64,000 nt of DNA from Bradyrhizobium altum (GTDB lineage: Bacteria > Pseudomonadota > Alphaproteobacteria > Rhizobiales > Xanthobacteraceae). Below the pieces are notes generated by a model. That model was not told where the DNA came from, did not search any database, and saw only the letters and a list, made by a program, of their open reading frames with translations. The stretch covers positions 23,926-87,925 of the forward strand of contig NZ_JACMYP010000008.1 of assembly GCF_020889705.1 (NCBI RefSeq), given 5' to 3'. Of this stretch, positions 1 through 9,264 are shown piece after piece (the first letter of the stretch is position 1; each line of letters begins with the position of its first letter). The position numbers were made by a program, and so were the translations under genes.

Positions 1-324
1 TTTCGTTCTTCGTGGATGGAAGAATGCTTCTGCTGCTGCTTCGACCATCCCAGCACGGCCGTCGAAGCTCACCACAGAGCCATAGGCGCGCTCCGCCGCG
101 CTCATTGAGTTGAAGTACTTCGAGTAGGCGTCGGGTCCTGAAACAAGCACCTCAAATATCGACGCAATAACGTCCTCAACGAACTGCCAAGAGCTTAGGG
201 CGCTTCCAACAAACTCTTCTGTCTTTCCGATTGTTTGAGCATACGCGAGCCCGCGAAATCCTTGCGACGTGATCTTGTCACTCTTGCAAAGGTTACATTC
301 GAATTCCGAACGTTGCCTATTCAT
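1..324 (-). CDS. Hypothetical protein, 3' part outside the window
   Basis: An open frame runs leftwards from an ATG at 324 to the window edge, 108 codons without a stop. A TAG lies directly upstream in frame, and a GGAG Shine-Dalgarno-like sequence precedes the ATG, so the start is well fixed. The N-terminus reads MNRQRSEFECNLCKSD, with one CxxC pair, and is followed by a mostly alpha-helical-looking segment. I recognise no family. Only the N-terminal part is visible. The frame is open, with acidic/basic composition typical of coding DNA, so a real gene is likely; the function is unknown. Confidence 0.6.
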   Translation of the reverse strand, partial: MNRQRSEFECNLCKSDKITSQGFRGLAYAQTIGKTEEFVGSALSSWQFVEDVIASIFEVLVSGPDAYSKYFNSMSAAERAYGSVVSFDGRAGMVEAAAEAFFHPRRTK

Positions 325-456
325 CTACTTCTCCATTTGATTCTGCGTCGCCGAGCGCGATGCCAGACCACTTTACAAGTCTGGTCGGAGGTGAGACGAC
401 GGCGTTGCCGCCGGCTGCGAAACGGCGAGGCAATAGCTGCAGACGTCCGGCTCGCG

Positions 457-488
457 ACTAATAAGCTTTTCAGAATTTCATTATCAGT
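457..488. repeat. 32-bp imperfect palindrome, copy A (13-6-13)
   Basis: Left arm ACTAATAAGCTTT, spacer TCAGAA, right arm TTTCATTATCAGT. This is the most degenerate of four equal-length copies (also 1522, 14751 and 36572). The outer bases of both arms are conserved although the arms no longer pair well, which argues for a protein-binding or recombination site rather than an RNA hairpin. Confidence 0.6.
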
Positions 489-617
489 TGTCGGTGGATG
501 GCTTGGCCAATGGCAGCGATGCCTTTGGCGGTTAACGCAACCAGTGACCCGTAGATGATCTTGTAAATTGGCCTCGTGGTCGTAATCGCCACCCTAAAAT
601 CAAACCAAGGGTCTTCC

Positions 618-1070
618 GTGAAAACAACGCAATCTAAAGTAAGCAAGAAAGAGAACCGTAGGCGCGCCGGCGTCAAAGTAAAGAAGCTACGCCGCGCGCA
701 AGGCCTATCTGGAAGCGCGACGACAGCAAAGGAGAAACACGTAACCATGAAAACGGACACGGCAAACAAGTACTACGACGACCACTACGGGCTGAAGCTG
801 AGCGACCTCTTCATCGAGTACCTCAAATCCAACGAGTTCATCCATATACATCTCGCAGACATGGCTACACTCTATGCTGGAGGCCCAAAGGGGGTCCGCA
901 AACTCATCGACGCCGTGCTAATGCAAATGTGCGGCATCACTTTTGTCACGATCATTGCGGCTGCCGAGCAAAACACGACCGTGCTGAAGGCCGAAGTTAA
1001 ATACGACTACGCGCGCCCGCCGAATCTGGACGTCGTCGAGGAGATACAAAAATGCCTGGACGAAGTCTGA
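618..1070 (+). CDS. Hypothetical protein with basic N-terminal tail
   Basis: The frame is open from 576. A GTG at 618 has AAGGG about seven bases upstream and gives 150 residues. An alternative ATG at 747, preceded by AAGGAG at a longish spacing, would give 107 residues starting MKTDTANKYYDDHYG. The first ~40 residues from 618 are rich in Lys and Arg and look disordered; the rest looks like a compact alpha/beta domain. I do not recognise the family. The gene sits between two 32-bp palindromes (457 and 1522), together with a helicase remnant. The start is uncertain and the function unknown. Confidence 0.5.
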   Translation: MKTTQSKVSKKENRRRAGVKVKKLRRAQGLSGSATTAKEKHVTMKTDTANKYYDDHYGLKLSDLFIEYLKSNEFIHIHLADMATLYAGGPKGVRKLIDAVLMQMCGITFVTIIAAAEQNTTVLKAEVKYDYARPPNLDVVEEIQKCLDEV

Positions 1071-1134
1071 GCGAAGCGGAAGCCTGATCATGGGGCACTT
1101 CATATAGTAAGCACAGAGCAGGACGGGTCGTCGA

Positions 1135-1526
1135 ATGGGCGCGCACGCCGAACAGTCGATTTACCGATTCCGCGGCGCCTCTTCCTTCGACGTCACGCGG
1201 TTCGGCAACGCCGACTTTGCCGGTGGCACGCGAAGTCGACGGCGTGCGCCGCCGCCAGCGCCCTGTCCAGCGCCTGACGCTATGATCGCTGGCGCTGAAG
1301 GCAGCGCGATCGACGCATTCGGTGCCGGTCAGGCCGAGGAGCAATGCCTTTTCTACATGGGCCTATCCACGCCCGCGACCGCCTATTCCTCTATGCGCCG
1401 ACCGAGAAGACCAACGGCCACAACAGGCCGCTTTTGCCATTCCTTGACGGCCTTGGCGGGCATTTGACACGCCGTTCGGTTGTCCCCGCTCGACCGCTCC
1501 CGGTGACGGTCGCAATCGGCGACTGA
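1135..1526 (+). pseudogene. Remnant of a UvrD/Rep-type helicase
   Basis: Frame 1135 reads EQSIYRFRGASSFDVTRFG, which resembles the QxIYRFRGA motif of UvrD-like superfamily 1 helicases. About 50 codons later the same frame reads QAEEQCLFYMGLS, and from 1344 a second frame reads ARDRLFLYAPTEKTNGHNRP, which matches the late motif (SRARDRLFLY) of the same family. The several hundred residues normally between these motifs are absent and the frame shifts, so this is an internally deleted, frameshifted relic. It ends at the palindrome at 1522, suggesting that the element beginning there interrupts it. Confidence 0.6.
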
Positions 1527-1553
1527 TAAGCTTTTGAGAGAAAGCTTATCAGT
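1522..1553. repeat. 32-bp palindrome, copy B (13-6-13), left border of defence island
   Basis: Left arm ACTGATAAGCTTT, spacer TGAGAG, right arm AAAGCTTATCAGT; the arms are a perfect inverted repeat. It lies 17 bp beyond the stop of the minus-strand DUF2130 gene and at the truncation point of the helicase relic. It could double as a terminator, but no T-tract follows. The mate copy at 14751 lies just beyond the last gene of the island. Confidence 0.75.
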
Positions 1554-1570
1554 TGCACTCTTCGCAGCGT

Positions 1571-2851
1571 CTAGGCGGCCTTTCCCTCTAACATTGGAGG
1601 TTCGTCGATAGCCTCGATCTCCGGCATTGCTTGCCCCATAATACCGTGAAGATCGCCAACCATGCCGGCCGTCGACTCGATCATGGCGCTGACCTGGGCC
1701 TCTCGCTTAGCCCAGGCCTTCACCATGAACTTGCGCTCTTTATCGATATCTTCTCGCATGTCTTTGAAGCGCTCGACGATGGCTTCGATTCGCTGCTTGA
1801 ACCGCGAACCGGTCAGATACTGATAGACTTGATCAGCCTTGGACTGCTGGCCAGCCTGCGTTGTGCGTGCGGTGGCGATCTCCAAGAGACCCTGACGTAG
1901 GGTCAGAGCGACCGGCACCGCACACCGCGGATGGGCTACGTAGACGCCATCAATCAAATCGAACGTCTCGACTTCTTTGGGTAGTGCTGTAGAGATTATC
2001 AAAGCGACATCGGCTTTAGCTGCGCGCTTGTTGTCGCGCAGTTTCGGCAGCCAGCTATCCGACCAATTCTTTGTGTTCTTTAGCTCCCAAAGGATGATGC
2101 CGGCCGGTGATCCGATCTGGCCGTTGATCGTGTGAACGATGTCGCCACCAGTTTCGCCCTTGGCTACCGGCTCAATGAGATCCAGCGGAAATTTGCCCCG
2201 GAGCAGATTCTCAAGCTCAAGCTCAAAGGCCTCGCCCTGCGTCTGTTGCGAGCCTTGCTCAAGCTTCCGCTTCAATTCCTCGACCGTGCGTCCCAAAGAG
2301 TCGATCTGAGCGTCTTTCTGCGATACTTGCGACTTTAGTTCATCGGTCACATCTTTGCGTGCCCTGGCGACGAGATCGGCTTGGCTAGCCTGGACGCGCT
2401 TCTCAATCGTGACCTCCAGCTCGCGTGTCTTTTCGTCTAGTTCGCGCTGCTTCCGAAGCGCGTCGGCCTGAGCTTGCTGCGCTTCAGCGAGCTTTATGTT
2501 GCGCGCGTTTAGGAGTTGCTCATTCTCAGCCAGGCGCTGCTCCATCGCGCGCAAATCGTCCGCCATCTGTTCGCGCGCCTTCTTGGCCTCGGCAGCGACA
2601 ACTTGCTTACGTTCGGCATCGAGACGCTGCTTAACCTGCTCATCAACGCCGGCTCTTGCCTGCGCGACTTCGTTCTGTTGTTGGCGAAGTTCGTCAGCTT
2701 TGCGAGCAAACTCAGCCTCTTTCGCGACAAGCTTCCTCTGAAGGTCGCGTCGCTCCGCTTCCAGCAAGGGAGCCGCGAGCGACTCAGTCAGCGGGATCTG
2801 ATGACTGCACTTTGGGCAGACGACGTGGGGTTCATGAAGATGCCCGGCCAT
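1571..2851 (-). CDS. DUF2130 domain-containing coiled-coil protein
   Basis: 426 residues. The N-terminus carries a zinc-ribbon-like CPKCSHQIP at about 12-20. Next is a long Ala/Glu/Gln/Lys-rich coiled coil to about residue 210, then the globular DUF2130 domain (LENLLRGKFPLDLIEPV..., KGETGGDIVH, GIILWELKNTKNWSDSWL). The conserved E-x-K in WELKNTK, together with the upstream Asp in GGDI, resembles a PD-(D/E)xK nuclease core; that is an inference from the motif. The family is widespread and of unknown function. Convergent to the left-hand genes and divergent from the HsdR-like gene, it stands at the left end of the defence island. Start ATG at 2851 with AGGAA upstream. Confidence 0.85.
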   Translation of the reverse strand: MAGHLHEPHVVCPKCSHQIPLTESLAAPLLEAERRDLQRKLVAKEAEFARKADELRQQQNEVAQARAGVDEQVKQRLDAERKQVVAAEAKKAREQMADDLRAMEQRLAENEQLLNARNIKLAEAQQAQADALRKQRELDEKTRELEVTIEKRVQASQADLVARARKDVTDELKSQVSQKDAQIDSLGRTVEELKRKLEQGSQQTQGEAFELELENLLRGKFPLDLIEPVAKGETGGDIVHTINGQIGSPAGIILWELKNTKNWSDSWLPKLRDNKRAAKADVALIISTALPKEVETFDLIDGVYVAHPRCAVPVALTLRQGLLEIATARTTQAGQQSKADQVYQYLTGSRFKQRIEAIVERFKDMREDIDKERKFMVKAWAKREAQVSAMIESTAGMVGDLHGIMGQAMPEIEAIDEPPMLEGKAA

Positions 2852-3266
2852 CTCAGCAATTCCTGTTCACTATTCGTTCTATTGTGAATGAGGGCGGGCC
2901 GGCGGTCAATAGCAACTCCAAATGATCCCCAGGAAGGTCCATCCAGGTGACGGACGTGCCCGTATCGGTCGTCCGGACATTATGAATGTGTGCTGATCAT
3001 AGGGCGAGAATCGCGATCGGTACTGGGCTGTTGGACAGCCTCAGAACCACGCTGGGGCTTTGGCTCTAGCGGCGCCCGACCAGCGGGAACGTCGGTCATT
3101 TCCTAGAGCCCACCCGCCAGGCGCGTGTTGCTTTGGTCACGTTGGACTTAAGGCGAAGATCGTTCAAATGGGACCGTAGTGGCACGGGTGGGTTAACTAA
3201 ACTGTTGCGCGAGGGGCCAAATTCCGGAATCCTAACCGCTTTCAAATAGATCTTTGCGGGTGACAC
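2852..3266. other. Intergenic region between divergent genes
   Basis: 415 bp between the DUF2130 gene (minus) and the HsdR-like gene (plus). No convincing coding frame or repeat is seen; it should hold both promoters, but I cannot assign boxes with confidence. Confidence 0.4.
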
Positions 3267-4079
3267 ATGGGAATTTCAGCGAAGGTTTCCGCACGCTTAT
3301 CAGCGCAACTCAAGAAATACCAAAAAGTGCTCGAGGCAGCGAAGCAGCGAGATATCGGTGAAGCTGATACGGTCACGATTATTACAGATTTTCTTTCCGA
3401 TGCCTTGGGCTACGACAAATACAAGGAAGTCTCGAGCGAGCACGCGATACGCGGGACTTATGTTGACCGCGTCGTGACAGTCGATGGCAAGAAGCGCTTC
3501 TTGATCGAGGCAAAAGCGATCGGCGTTGAGCTCAAGGATGCTCACGTCAAGCAGGCCATTGACTACGCAGCAAATGAGGGTGTCTCTTGGGTCGTTCTCT
3601 CGAATGGAGCGATATGGCGCCTCTATAATTTGAGATTCGGGAAGCCAATCGAGAAGACGCTGGTATTCGAGATCGACGTCTTAGCTTGCGACTGCAAGAA
3701 TGACGACATCATCAGCTGCTTCGGTAGTCTCAGTTCCGAAGGTTATTCGAAGGATACGTTGACGGAGCTGCTCAACGAAAAGCAGACGAGCAGCAAATAT
3801 ACCGTCGCAGCTGTATTGCGAACCGACAAGATGGTGGAAGCGATCCGTAAAGAGGTTCGTCGGTTATCTGGCATTAGGCTGGACCCGGTATATCTGTCTT
3901 CGCTGATAGAAAATGAAATCGTGAAACGTGAACTCATCGACAGCGAGGAGGCCGGAGCCGCAGCAGCCTACGTGAGGAAGCTTCAGAAAACAGCCGATCG
4001 AGAAAAGGATGACGTTGGGACTAAAGCGGCTGTTGTCCCGCCAACTCCTCCCGTCACGGAAGCGCCGCCTCCCGTTTAG
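3267..4079 (+). CDS. HsdR N-terminal-like PD-(D/E)xK nuclease
   Basis: 270 residues. A restriction-enzyme-subunit-R N-terminal type domain occupies about residues 35-150. It has the nuclease triad D67 (TYVDRVV), E81 and K83 (FLIEAKA), followed by the typical QAIDYAANEGVSWVVLSNGAIWRLY segment, in which the protein checks for a query-like substrate. A second helical domain (about 170-245) ends in a Pro/Ala-rich tail. It is far shorter than HsdR and has no helicase motor or methylase partner nearby, so it is a stand-alone nuclease subunit. The large helicase-nuclease gene follows 317 bp downstream on the same strand, and a joint role in phage defence is plausible but inferred. Confidence 0.8.
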   Translation: MGISAKVSARLSAQLKKYQKVLEAAKQRDIGEADTVTIITDFLSDALGYDKYKEVSSEHAIRGTYVDRVVTVDGKKRFLIEAKAIGVELKDAHVKQAIDYAANEGVSWVVLSNGAIWRLYNLRFGKPIEKTLVFEIDVLACDCKNDDIISCFGSLSSEGYSKDTLTELLNEKQTSSKYTVAAVLRTDKMVEAIRKEVRRLSGIRLDPVYLSSLIENEIVKRELIDSEEAGAAAAYVRKLQKTADREKDDVGTKAAVVPPTPPVTEAPPPV

Positions 4080-4396
4080 CCATCAGATTGGTGCATGCCA
4101 AGGGGCGCTCGCCGGTGTCCAGGCGCTTGATCCATTGAGGGCAGACGTAGCGTTGTTACGAATTTCTAGCTCGTGGACCGCGCAGCATAAACCTCCGTAG
4201 CAATCCGGATACGGAGACACTGAGAGTCTATCCACAATCGGCCTTTGGTCTAATTTCCTAGCGGAAGGGAGATGACGCGCCCCATTTCTCGCTATAGTTA
4301 TTCGCAACCAGAAGAGGAGCCGGGATCAAGACGGTGGTATGGCGAGCCTAAAGCGAACGCAACATTTGCGGAGCGCGGTCCCGGCCGGCTCTAGAT
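4080..4396. other. Intergenic region upstream of the large helicase gene
   Basis: 317 bp with no convincing gene. It is long enough for an independent promoter, so the nuclease and the helicase need not be co-transcribed. Confidence 0.35.
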
Positions 4397-7300
4397 GTGC
4401 GGCGAGGCAGAAATAAGCTTTCACGCGTCGGACCAGTTTCTAAAGTGACTTACAGGGGAGCAATTAGCTTGGGGAGCGTCGACGCGCGGCCGAAAGGCGC
4501 AGATCAAGAAACCCGGTCGGCTGTAGTAAGGCTGTTTGATGATACGCGGCGCAGACTAGTCGAGACAGGGACTCGCAATCGCCTTGTTCATGTCAATCGC
4601 GCGAACACGCGCGGAAACGTACTGAACATTGTGAACGAACGTTCCGATGATGTTCATGCCTTGCTATCCAGTGGCAAGACCATGCGCTTCTTCGCGCTCG
4701 GAAAAGATAAGGTCGAAGATAGCCGCGAAGTCGTCCTTGTTGACGCTATGCAGCAAGGGTCTGACGAAGATCGCTACACCGATTCATGGCTTGAAACGCG
4801 ACTCGGCCCCGATGCACTGCAGAAAAAGCTGCTGAAGATAGCGCGGGAAGCCCAAACGGCAGAGGAGGAATCCGGCGTTAACGTCCTGTACCTCGCGATG
4901 GGTTTTTTGACCTGGTATGAGGATAAGGCTTCGAAGGTGCCCCGTGAAGCGCCACTCGTTCTCCTTCCAGTCGAACTCGTACGCAATGCGAGGACCTCGA
5001 CTTTCGACCTGCGAGTGAGAGATGAAGACGCTCTGACGAACTTGCCGCTGCAGCAGCGGTTGAGGGACGATTTCGGAATCGAGCTTCCCGAACTTGAAAT
5101 CGAAGAAGACTGGAAGCCGTCCGACTATTTTACTGAAGTGCAACAAGTGACCAGCTCGCGGGAGCGCTGGAAGCTCGACCCCGATGCCATGCAGTTGGGA
5201 TTTTTCAGCTTCAGCAAGCTGCTGATGTACCGTGATCTGGCCATTGAGGCGTGGCCCGACGACGCATTGGCGGCCCATGAGCTTACTCGTGGTCTACTCT
5301 ATGAGGGTTTTGAACCCGAGGAACCGCTATTTACTTCAAATGATAAGCTGGACGAGGTCCTGCCGCCAGAAAAGCTCTTCCATGTGGTCGATGCAGATGC
5401 GTCGCAAGCCAAGGTGATCGAGGAGGTGCGGTCTGGCCGGAATCTGGTCGTCCAGGGGCCGCCCGGAACGGGCAAATCTCAGACAATTACGAACATTATT
5501 GCGGCGGCGGCCAAGGAAGGTAAGCGAGTCCTATTTCTTGCCGAAAAGATGGCTGCACTCTCTGTGGTGCACGATCGCCTCGTGAAGGTCGGGCTACGTG
5601 ATGTATGCCTTGAGCTGCATTCGAGAAGCGTAAATAAGAAAGCTGTCCTTGGCGAACTAGCGCGAACCTTAGCGCAAGCCAGCGTCGTGCCAGGAGTGCC
5701 GGGGGCGCCAACCGCCTTGAGGGAAAGCCGTGACCGACTGAACAAGCTTGCAGAAGCGTTGCACCGCCCGATCGGAGCTACTGGAGAGACGGCCTACAGC
5801 GTGCTTGGTCGGCAATCCCAGTTTATTGGGAGAGGTATCTCGCCTCCAAATCTGGAGGTCGAAAGCCTGCGTTCGATGTCGCGGCAGCAAGAGATGGATT
5901 TGCTAACGACGATCCAAGAATATGGCGCGCTCCTCGCGGAAGAGGGACGAGCAACTCCTCATCCCTTCGAGGGCACAGGCAACCTTCACCTTCAGCCGGT
6001 GGACCTAGCTCGTCTGACTGCTACGCTGACGGACGCTCAAGTCGCCGTGAAGTCGCTTGCAACATCATTGCGCGCGCCCGTCGACGCACTTGCATTGCCG
6101 ATTGCCACAGCCCTCGATGCTGTTGCTCCGTTGGCCGATGTACTCGGGCGGCTCGAAGGACTGCCCCATAACACAGCCGACATTGCGCAGAAGGTGCTCG
6201 ACGCACCAGACATTCCTCGCCTTCACCAAGCCTTGCGAGCCGGCATGGCGTGGCGGCAAGCGCTCGATCAAGCGTCAGAAGTATTCGTTGAAACCGCCTT
6301 CAGCGTTTCTTTTAACCATCTACGCGCTCCTCTCGCAGCGGGTATTCGTTCATTCTTTGCCCGCTGGGGTGGTCGCTATCGAGGCGCATCACGAGAACTT
6401 GCCGGCCTATTGCGCGGAGGCTTACCCAAAACCGCGACCGAGAGAGTTGCGCGGATCGATCAGTTGATTACGGTGACTTCGCTGAAATCGGAATGGGAAA
6501 ACGATCGTGAATATTGCAGTCATATTCTCGGTGATGCCTGGCGTGGAGAGAAATCCGACTTTGGGAAATTGATCACTATTGCCGAATGGTGTGAGAGACT
6601 TTCCAAAGCCCCAATTCCTGTGGATTCGGACAAGTCGATCGCACTAGCTGCTAAAGTTGATGCCCTAATTGCGATGCGACGGACACTGAGAGAGGCGGCG
6701 CAAACTGCACGCTCGGCATTGCAAGCCATTGTGAAACTGCTCGATCTGAATCTTGCTAGTATCGGTGATGTCGGCCTTGAGCATACGGACCTCGGTGCTG
6801 TCGCGGCACACTTTGGCGCAATGGCCGCAGCCACCGGTCGATATGCGTCGTGGACCCAATTAGCGCGACGTCGCGAGGCGCTCGCTTCAGCGGGATTGTC
6901 CAGGCTTGAGGAGCGGATGCGATCTGGGGAGATAGATGGAGCCGCTGCAGCAATCGAACTACGGTACGCCCGTGCCGAACGCCTCTGGAAGATCGCTCTA
7001 GAAGAGAACCCCGACCTTCGTGGCATCGGCCTGGAAAGGCGCCATGACCTGGTTGGCGCTTTCGCAGCGCTAGAGCGTCAGCAGCTCAGGGACAATGTAA
7101 CCACGATCCTAGCTGGACATCTCGCACAGGTGCCTCAAGGCGCCATGGGGGAGATGAAAGTCCTTCGTGGCGAGATCGGGAAAAAGCGCGGCCATATGGC
7201 ACTGCGACGATTGGTCGAAAAGGCCGGCACGGCGATACAACGCATTAAGCCCGTTTTGTTGATGAGCCCAATATCTGTCGCTCAATACTTGCCGCCGGGC

Positions 7301-9169
7301 ACGATCTCGTTTGACCTTCTGGTTATCGATGAGGCTTCGCAAGTCCGCCCAGAGGACGCGCTTGGAGCGATCGCTCGAGCTACGCAAATCGTGGTGGTGG
7401 GCGACAAGAAGCAGTTGCCGCCATCTTCCTTCTTCGATCGGGTGTTGTCAGACGAAGAGGATGACAAAGAAGGCGATGATGAATATGTCGGCCCGGACTT
7501 GCTGGAAGGCGCGGCAACGATTGGCAGTATGGAGAGTATCCTGACTCTTTGCGAGGCACGCGGCCTCGCCGGTAGAATGCTGAAATGGCATTATCGATCA
7601 CGTGATCCATCGCTTATCGAGGTTTCGAATCGAGAGTTTTACGACAATGATCTCGTTCTGCCACCGTCACCCCTACAGAAAGATCCGGCTTACGGCCTGT
7701 GCTTTACCCGGGTCGATGGCGTTTACGACAAGGGCGGAAAGCGGGACAACCGCAAAGAAGGCGAGTCCATCGTTGATCGAATAGCGGAGCACGCGAGAGC
7801 AAATCCATCACAGTCCCTCGGAGTAGTCACGTTTTCGTTTGCGCAGCGAAATCTCATCACGGAGCTTTTGGAGCTTCATCGTCGCCAAGATGCCACGCTA
7901 GATCAATTTCTGCGCGAGGGACAATCGGAAGACCTGTTCGTCAAGAACATCGAGAACGTGCAGGGCGATGAGCGCGACGTCATTCTTGTTAGTGTTGGAT
8001 ACGGCCCAGTTATCGCCGGCGCAAGGTTGAACAGCATGTCGTTCGGCCCGGTTAACGGCGAAGGCGGCGAACGACGTCTCAATGTGTTGTTCACCCGCGC
8101 TCGAATCCGCTGCGAGGTGTTTGCATCCTTCGATCCTGGCGACATTGATTTGAATCGTACCTCGAGAGAAGGTCCGCGAATCCTCAAGCGCTTTCTTGAT
8201 TTTGCGAAGAATGGACGCCTGGAAGTAGACTCGCCGACGGGCCTCGACGCAGATTCACCTTTCGAGGAAGATGTTGCTGACGTTATCCGGGGGTACGGCT
8301 TCCTCGCAGACGCGCAGGTTGGATCTGCTGGTTTCCGAATCGATCTGGGTATTCGCCACCCTGACAGGCCGGGTAGCTACATCCTCGCCGTCGAGTGTGA
8401 TGGCGCAACTTACCATAGCGCTCTTTGGGCCAGAGAACGGGACCGCCTACGTCAGGACGTGCTTGAACACCTCGGTTGGGGCTTTCACCGTATTTGGAGT
8501 ACCGACTGGTTCTATAATCGCCACTTTGAGATAGAACGACTGCGCACGGCGCTTTCTGAAGCGCGGGATAGGGCCGGCCAGGGACTGCGAGTGGGAGGAG
8601 TAAATCAGGCGCGATCGACAGAACCAACCGAAAGGGAAGCTGCACCGATTTTTGTTCCCGAGGTTGTTGTTCGGCAGATGCCTCCATATCAGCGGGCGGT
8701 CTTTCGCGTCAGCACTTCGAACGAGCCGCATGAGGCGCCTGTTTCTATGTTGGCGAATTTGGTTCGAAAGATCGTGGATACCGAAGGACCGATCCATGTG
8801 GAAGAAGTCGCTCGGCGCTTAGCCTCCTGCTTCGGCAAGGAGAAGGCGGGATCGCGAATATTAACCGCGACTGAAACAGCTTTGTCGGTCGCCCGAACGG
8901 GAAGTGTCGATCTGCTTACCGATGGAATATTCTGGTACACGCGAGGTCAGTCGGATGCGCCTCCGGTTCGCGACCGCTCTGCAGAAAGCGGTGCAACCCT
9001 TAAGGCTGCGTGCATCTCTGTTCTGGAAATACAAGCCGCGTTCAAGATAGCCCGTGAGGATAACGGCGGGGGTGAAGACGAGGAGCTTATCAGAACAGTG
9101 GCTCGGCTACTTGGTTTCAAGCGGGTGGGAGCGGATTTGCAGGCGCGATTAGCCGAGGGTTTAGCTTGA
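4397..9169 (+). CDS. DUF4011 / superfamily 1 helicase / Vsr-like nuclease / DUF3320 protein (Hhe-like)
   Basis: Up to 1590 residues. A DUF4011-type N-terminal region (TRNRLVHVN near residue 60) leads to a split SF1 helicase. Walker A GPPGTGKS starts at about 354 and Walker B VIDEAS is near 976-980, followed by GDKKQLPPSSFF and the late motifs WHYRSRDPSLIEVSN, ENVQGDERDV and LNVLFTRAR. After it comes a Vsr/MTES_1575-like endonuclease domain (about 1290-1380: FRIDLGIR, VECDGATYH, RIWSTDWFYN), then a DUF3320-like winged segment (about 1440-1525). From memory, this architecture is the single-gene antiphage system named Hhe. The start is uncertain: GTG at 4397 is weak, and a TTG at about 4469 has AGGGGAG upstream. 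The gene sits in a defence island with two other nucleases. Confidence 0.88.
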   Translation: MRRGRNKLSRVGPVSKVTYRGAISLGSVDARPKGADQETRSAVVRLFDDTRRRLVETGTRNRLVHVNRANTRGNVLNIVNERSDDVHALLSSGKTMRFFALGKDKVEDSREVVLVDAMQQGSDEDRYTDSWLETRLGPDALQKKLLKIAREAQTAEEESGVNVLYLAMGFLTWYEDKASKVPREAPLVLLPVELVRNARTSTFDLRVRDEDALTNLPLQQRLRDDFGIELPELEIEEDWKPSDYFTEVQQVTSSRERWKLDPDAMQLGFFSFSKLLMYRDLAIEAWPDDALAAHELTRGLLYEGFEPEEPLFTSNDKLDEVLPPEKLFHVVDADASQAKVIEEVRSGRNLVVQGPPGTGKSQTITNIIAAAAKEGKRVLFLAEKMAALSVVHDRLVKVGLRDVCLELHSRSVNKKAVLGELARTLAQASVVPGVPGAPTALRESRDRLNKLAEALHRPIGATGETAYSVLGRQSQFIGRGISPPNLEVESLRSMSRQQEMDLLTTIQEYGALLAEEGRATPHPFEGTGNLHLQPVDLARLTATLTDAQVAVKSLATSLRAPVDALALPIATALDAVAPLADVLGRLEGLPHNTADIAQKVLDAPDIPRLHQALRAGMAWRQALDQASEVFVETAFSVSFNHLRAPLAAGIRSFFARWGGRYRGASRELAGLLRGGLPKTATERVARIDQLITVTSLKSEWENDREYCSHILGDAWRGEKSDFGKLITIAEWCERLSKAPIPVDSDKSIALAAKVDALIAMRRTLREAAQTARSALQAIVKLLDLNLASIGDVGLEHTDLGAVAAHFGAMAAATGRYASWTQLARRREALASAGLSRLEERMRSGEIDGAAAAIELRYARAERLWKIALEENPDLRGIGLERRHDLVGAFAALERQQLRDNVTTILAGHLAQVPQGAMGEMKVLRGEIGKKRGHMALRRLVEKAGTAIQRIKPVLLMSPISVAQYLPPGTISFDLLVIDEASQVRPEDALGAIARATQIVVVGDKKQLPPSSFFDRVLSDEEDDKEGDDEYVGPDLLEGAATIGSMESILTLCEARGLAGRMLKWHYRSRDPSLIEVSNREFYDNDLVLPPSPLQKDPAYGLCFTRVDGVYDKGGKRDNRKEGESIVDRIAEHARANPSQSLGVVTFSFAQRNLITELLELHRRQDATLDQFLREGQSEDLFVKNIENVQGDERDVILVSVGYGPVIAGARLNSMSFGPVNGEGGERRLNVLFTRARIRCEVFASFDPGDIDLNRTSREGPRILKRFLDFAKNGRLEVDSPTGLDADSPFEEDVADVIRGYGFLADAQVGSAGFRIDLGIRHPDRPGSYILAVECDGATYHSALWARERDRLRQDVLEHLGWGFHRIWSTDWFYNRHFEIERLRTALSEARDRAGQGLRVGGVNQARSTEPTEREAAPIFVPEVVVRQMPPYQRAVFRVSTSNEPHEAPVSMLANLVRKIVDTEGPIHVEEVARRLASCFGKEKAGSRILTATETALSVARTGSVDLLTDGIFWYTRGQSDAPPVRDRSAESGATLKAACISVLEIQAAFKIAREDNGGGEDEELIRTVARLLGFKRVGADLQARLAEGLA

Positions 9170-9264
9170 GCGGAACATCACCTCGATGGAGGTAAGAATT
9201 AGTCGCAAGCTGGGAAAGCTTGTTGCGTTTCTAATAATTTTGTCGGGATCGACGCAGGGGCGAA

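Noticed and set aside
470..769. Minus-strand frame of 99 codons ending KIIYGSLVALTAKGIAAIGQ
   Set aside because: The 3' half looks protein-like, but the upstream half is low quality, there is no ribosome site, and it overlaps the better plus-strand gene. It may be a relic; not enough to call.
1522..1553. Reading palindrome B as an integron attC or an E. coli-type dif site
   Set aside because: The arms do not fit the attC core (GTTRRRY/RYYYAAC) or known dif sequences; only the general 13-6-13 geometry is shared with recombinase sites.
3267..9169. A classical type I restriction-modification system
   Set aside because: No HsdM or HsdS gene is present; the HsdR-like protein has only the nuclease domain and the large helicase has a different architecture.
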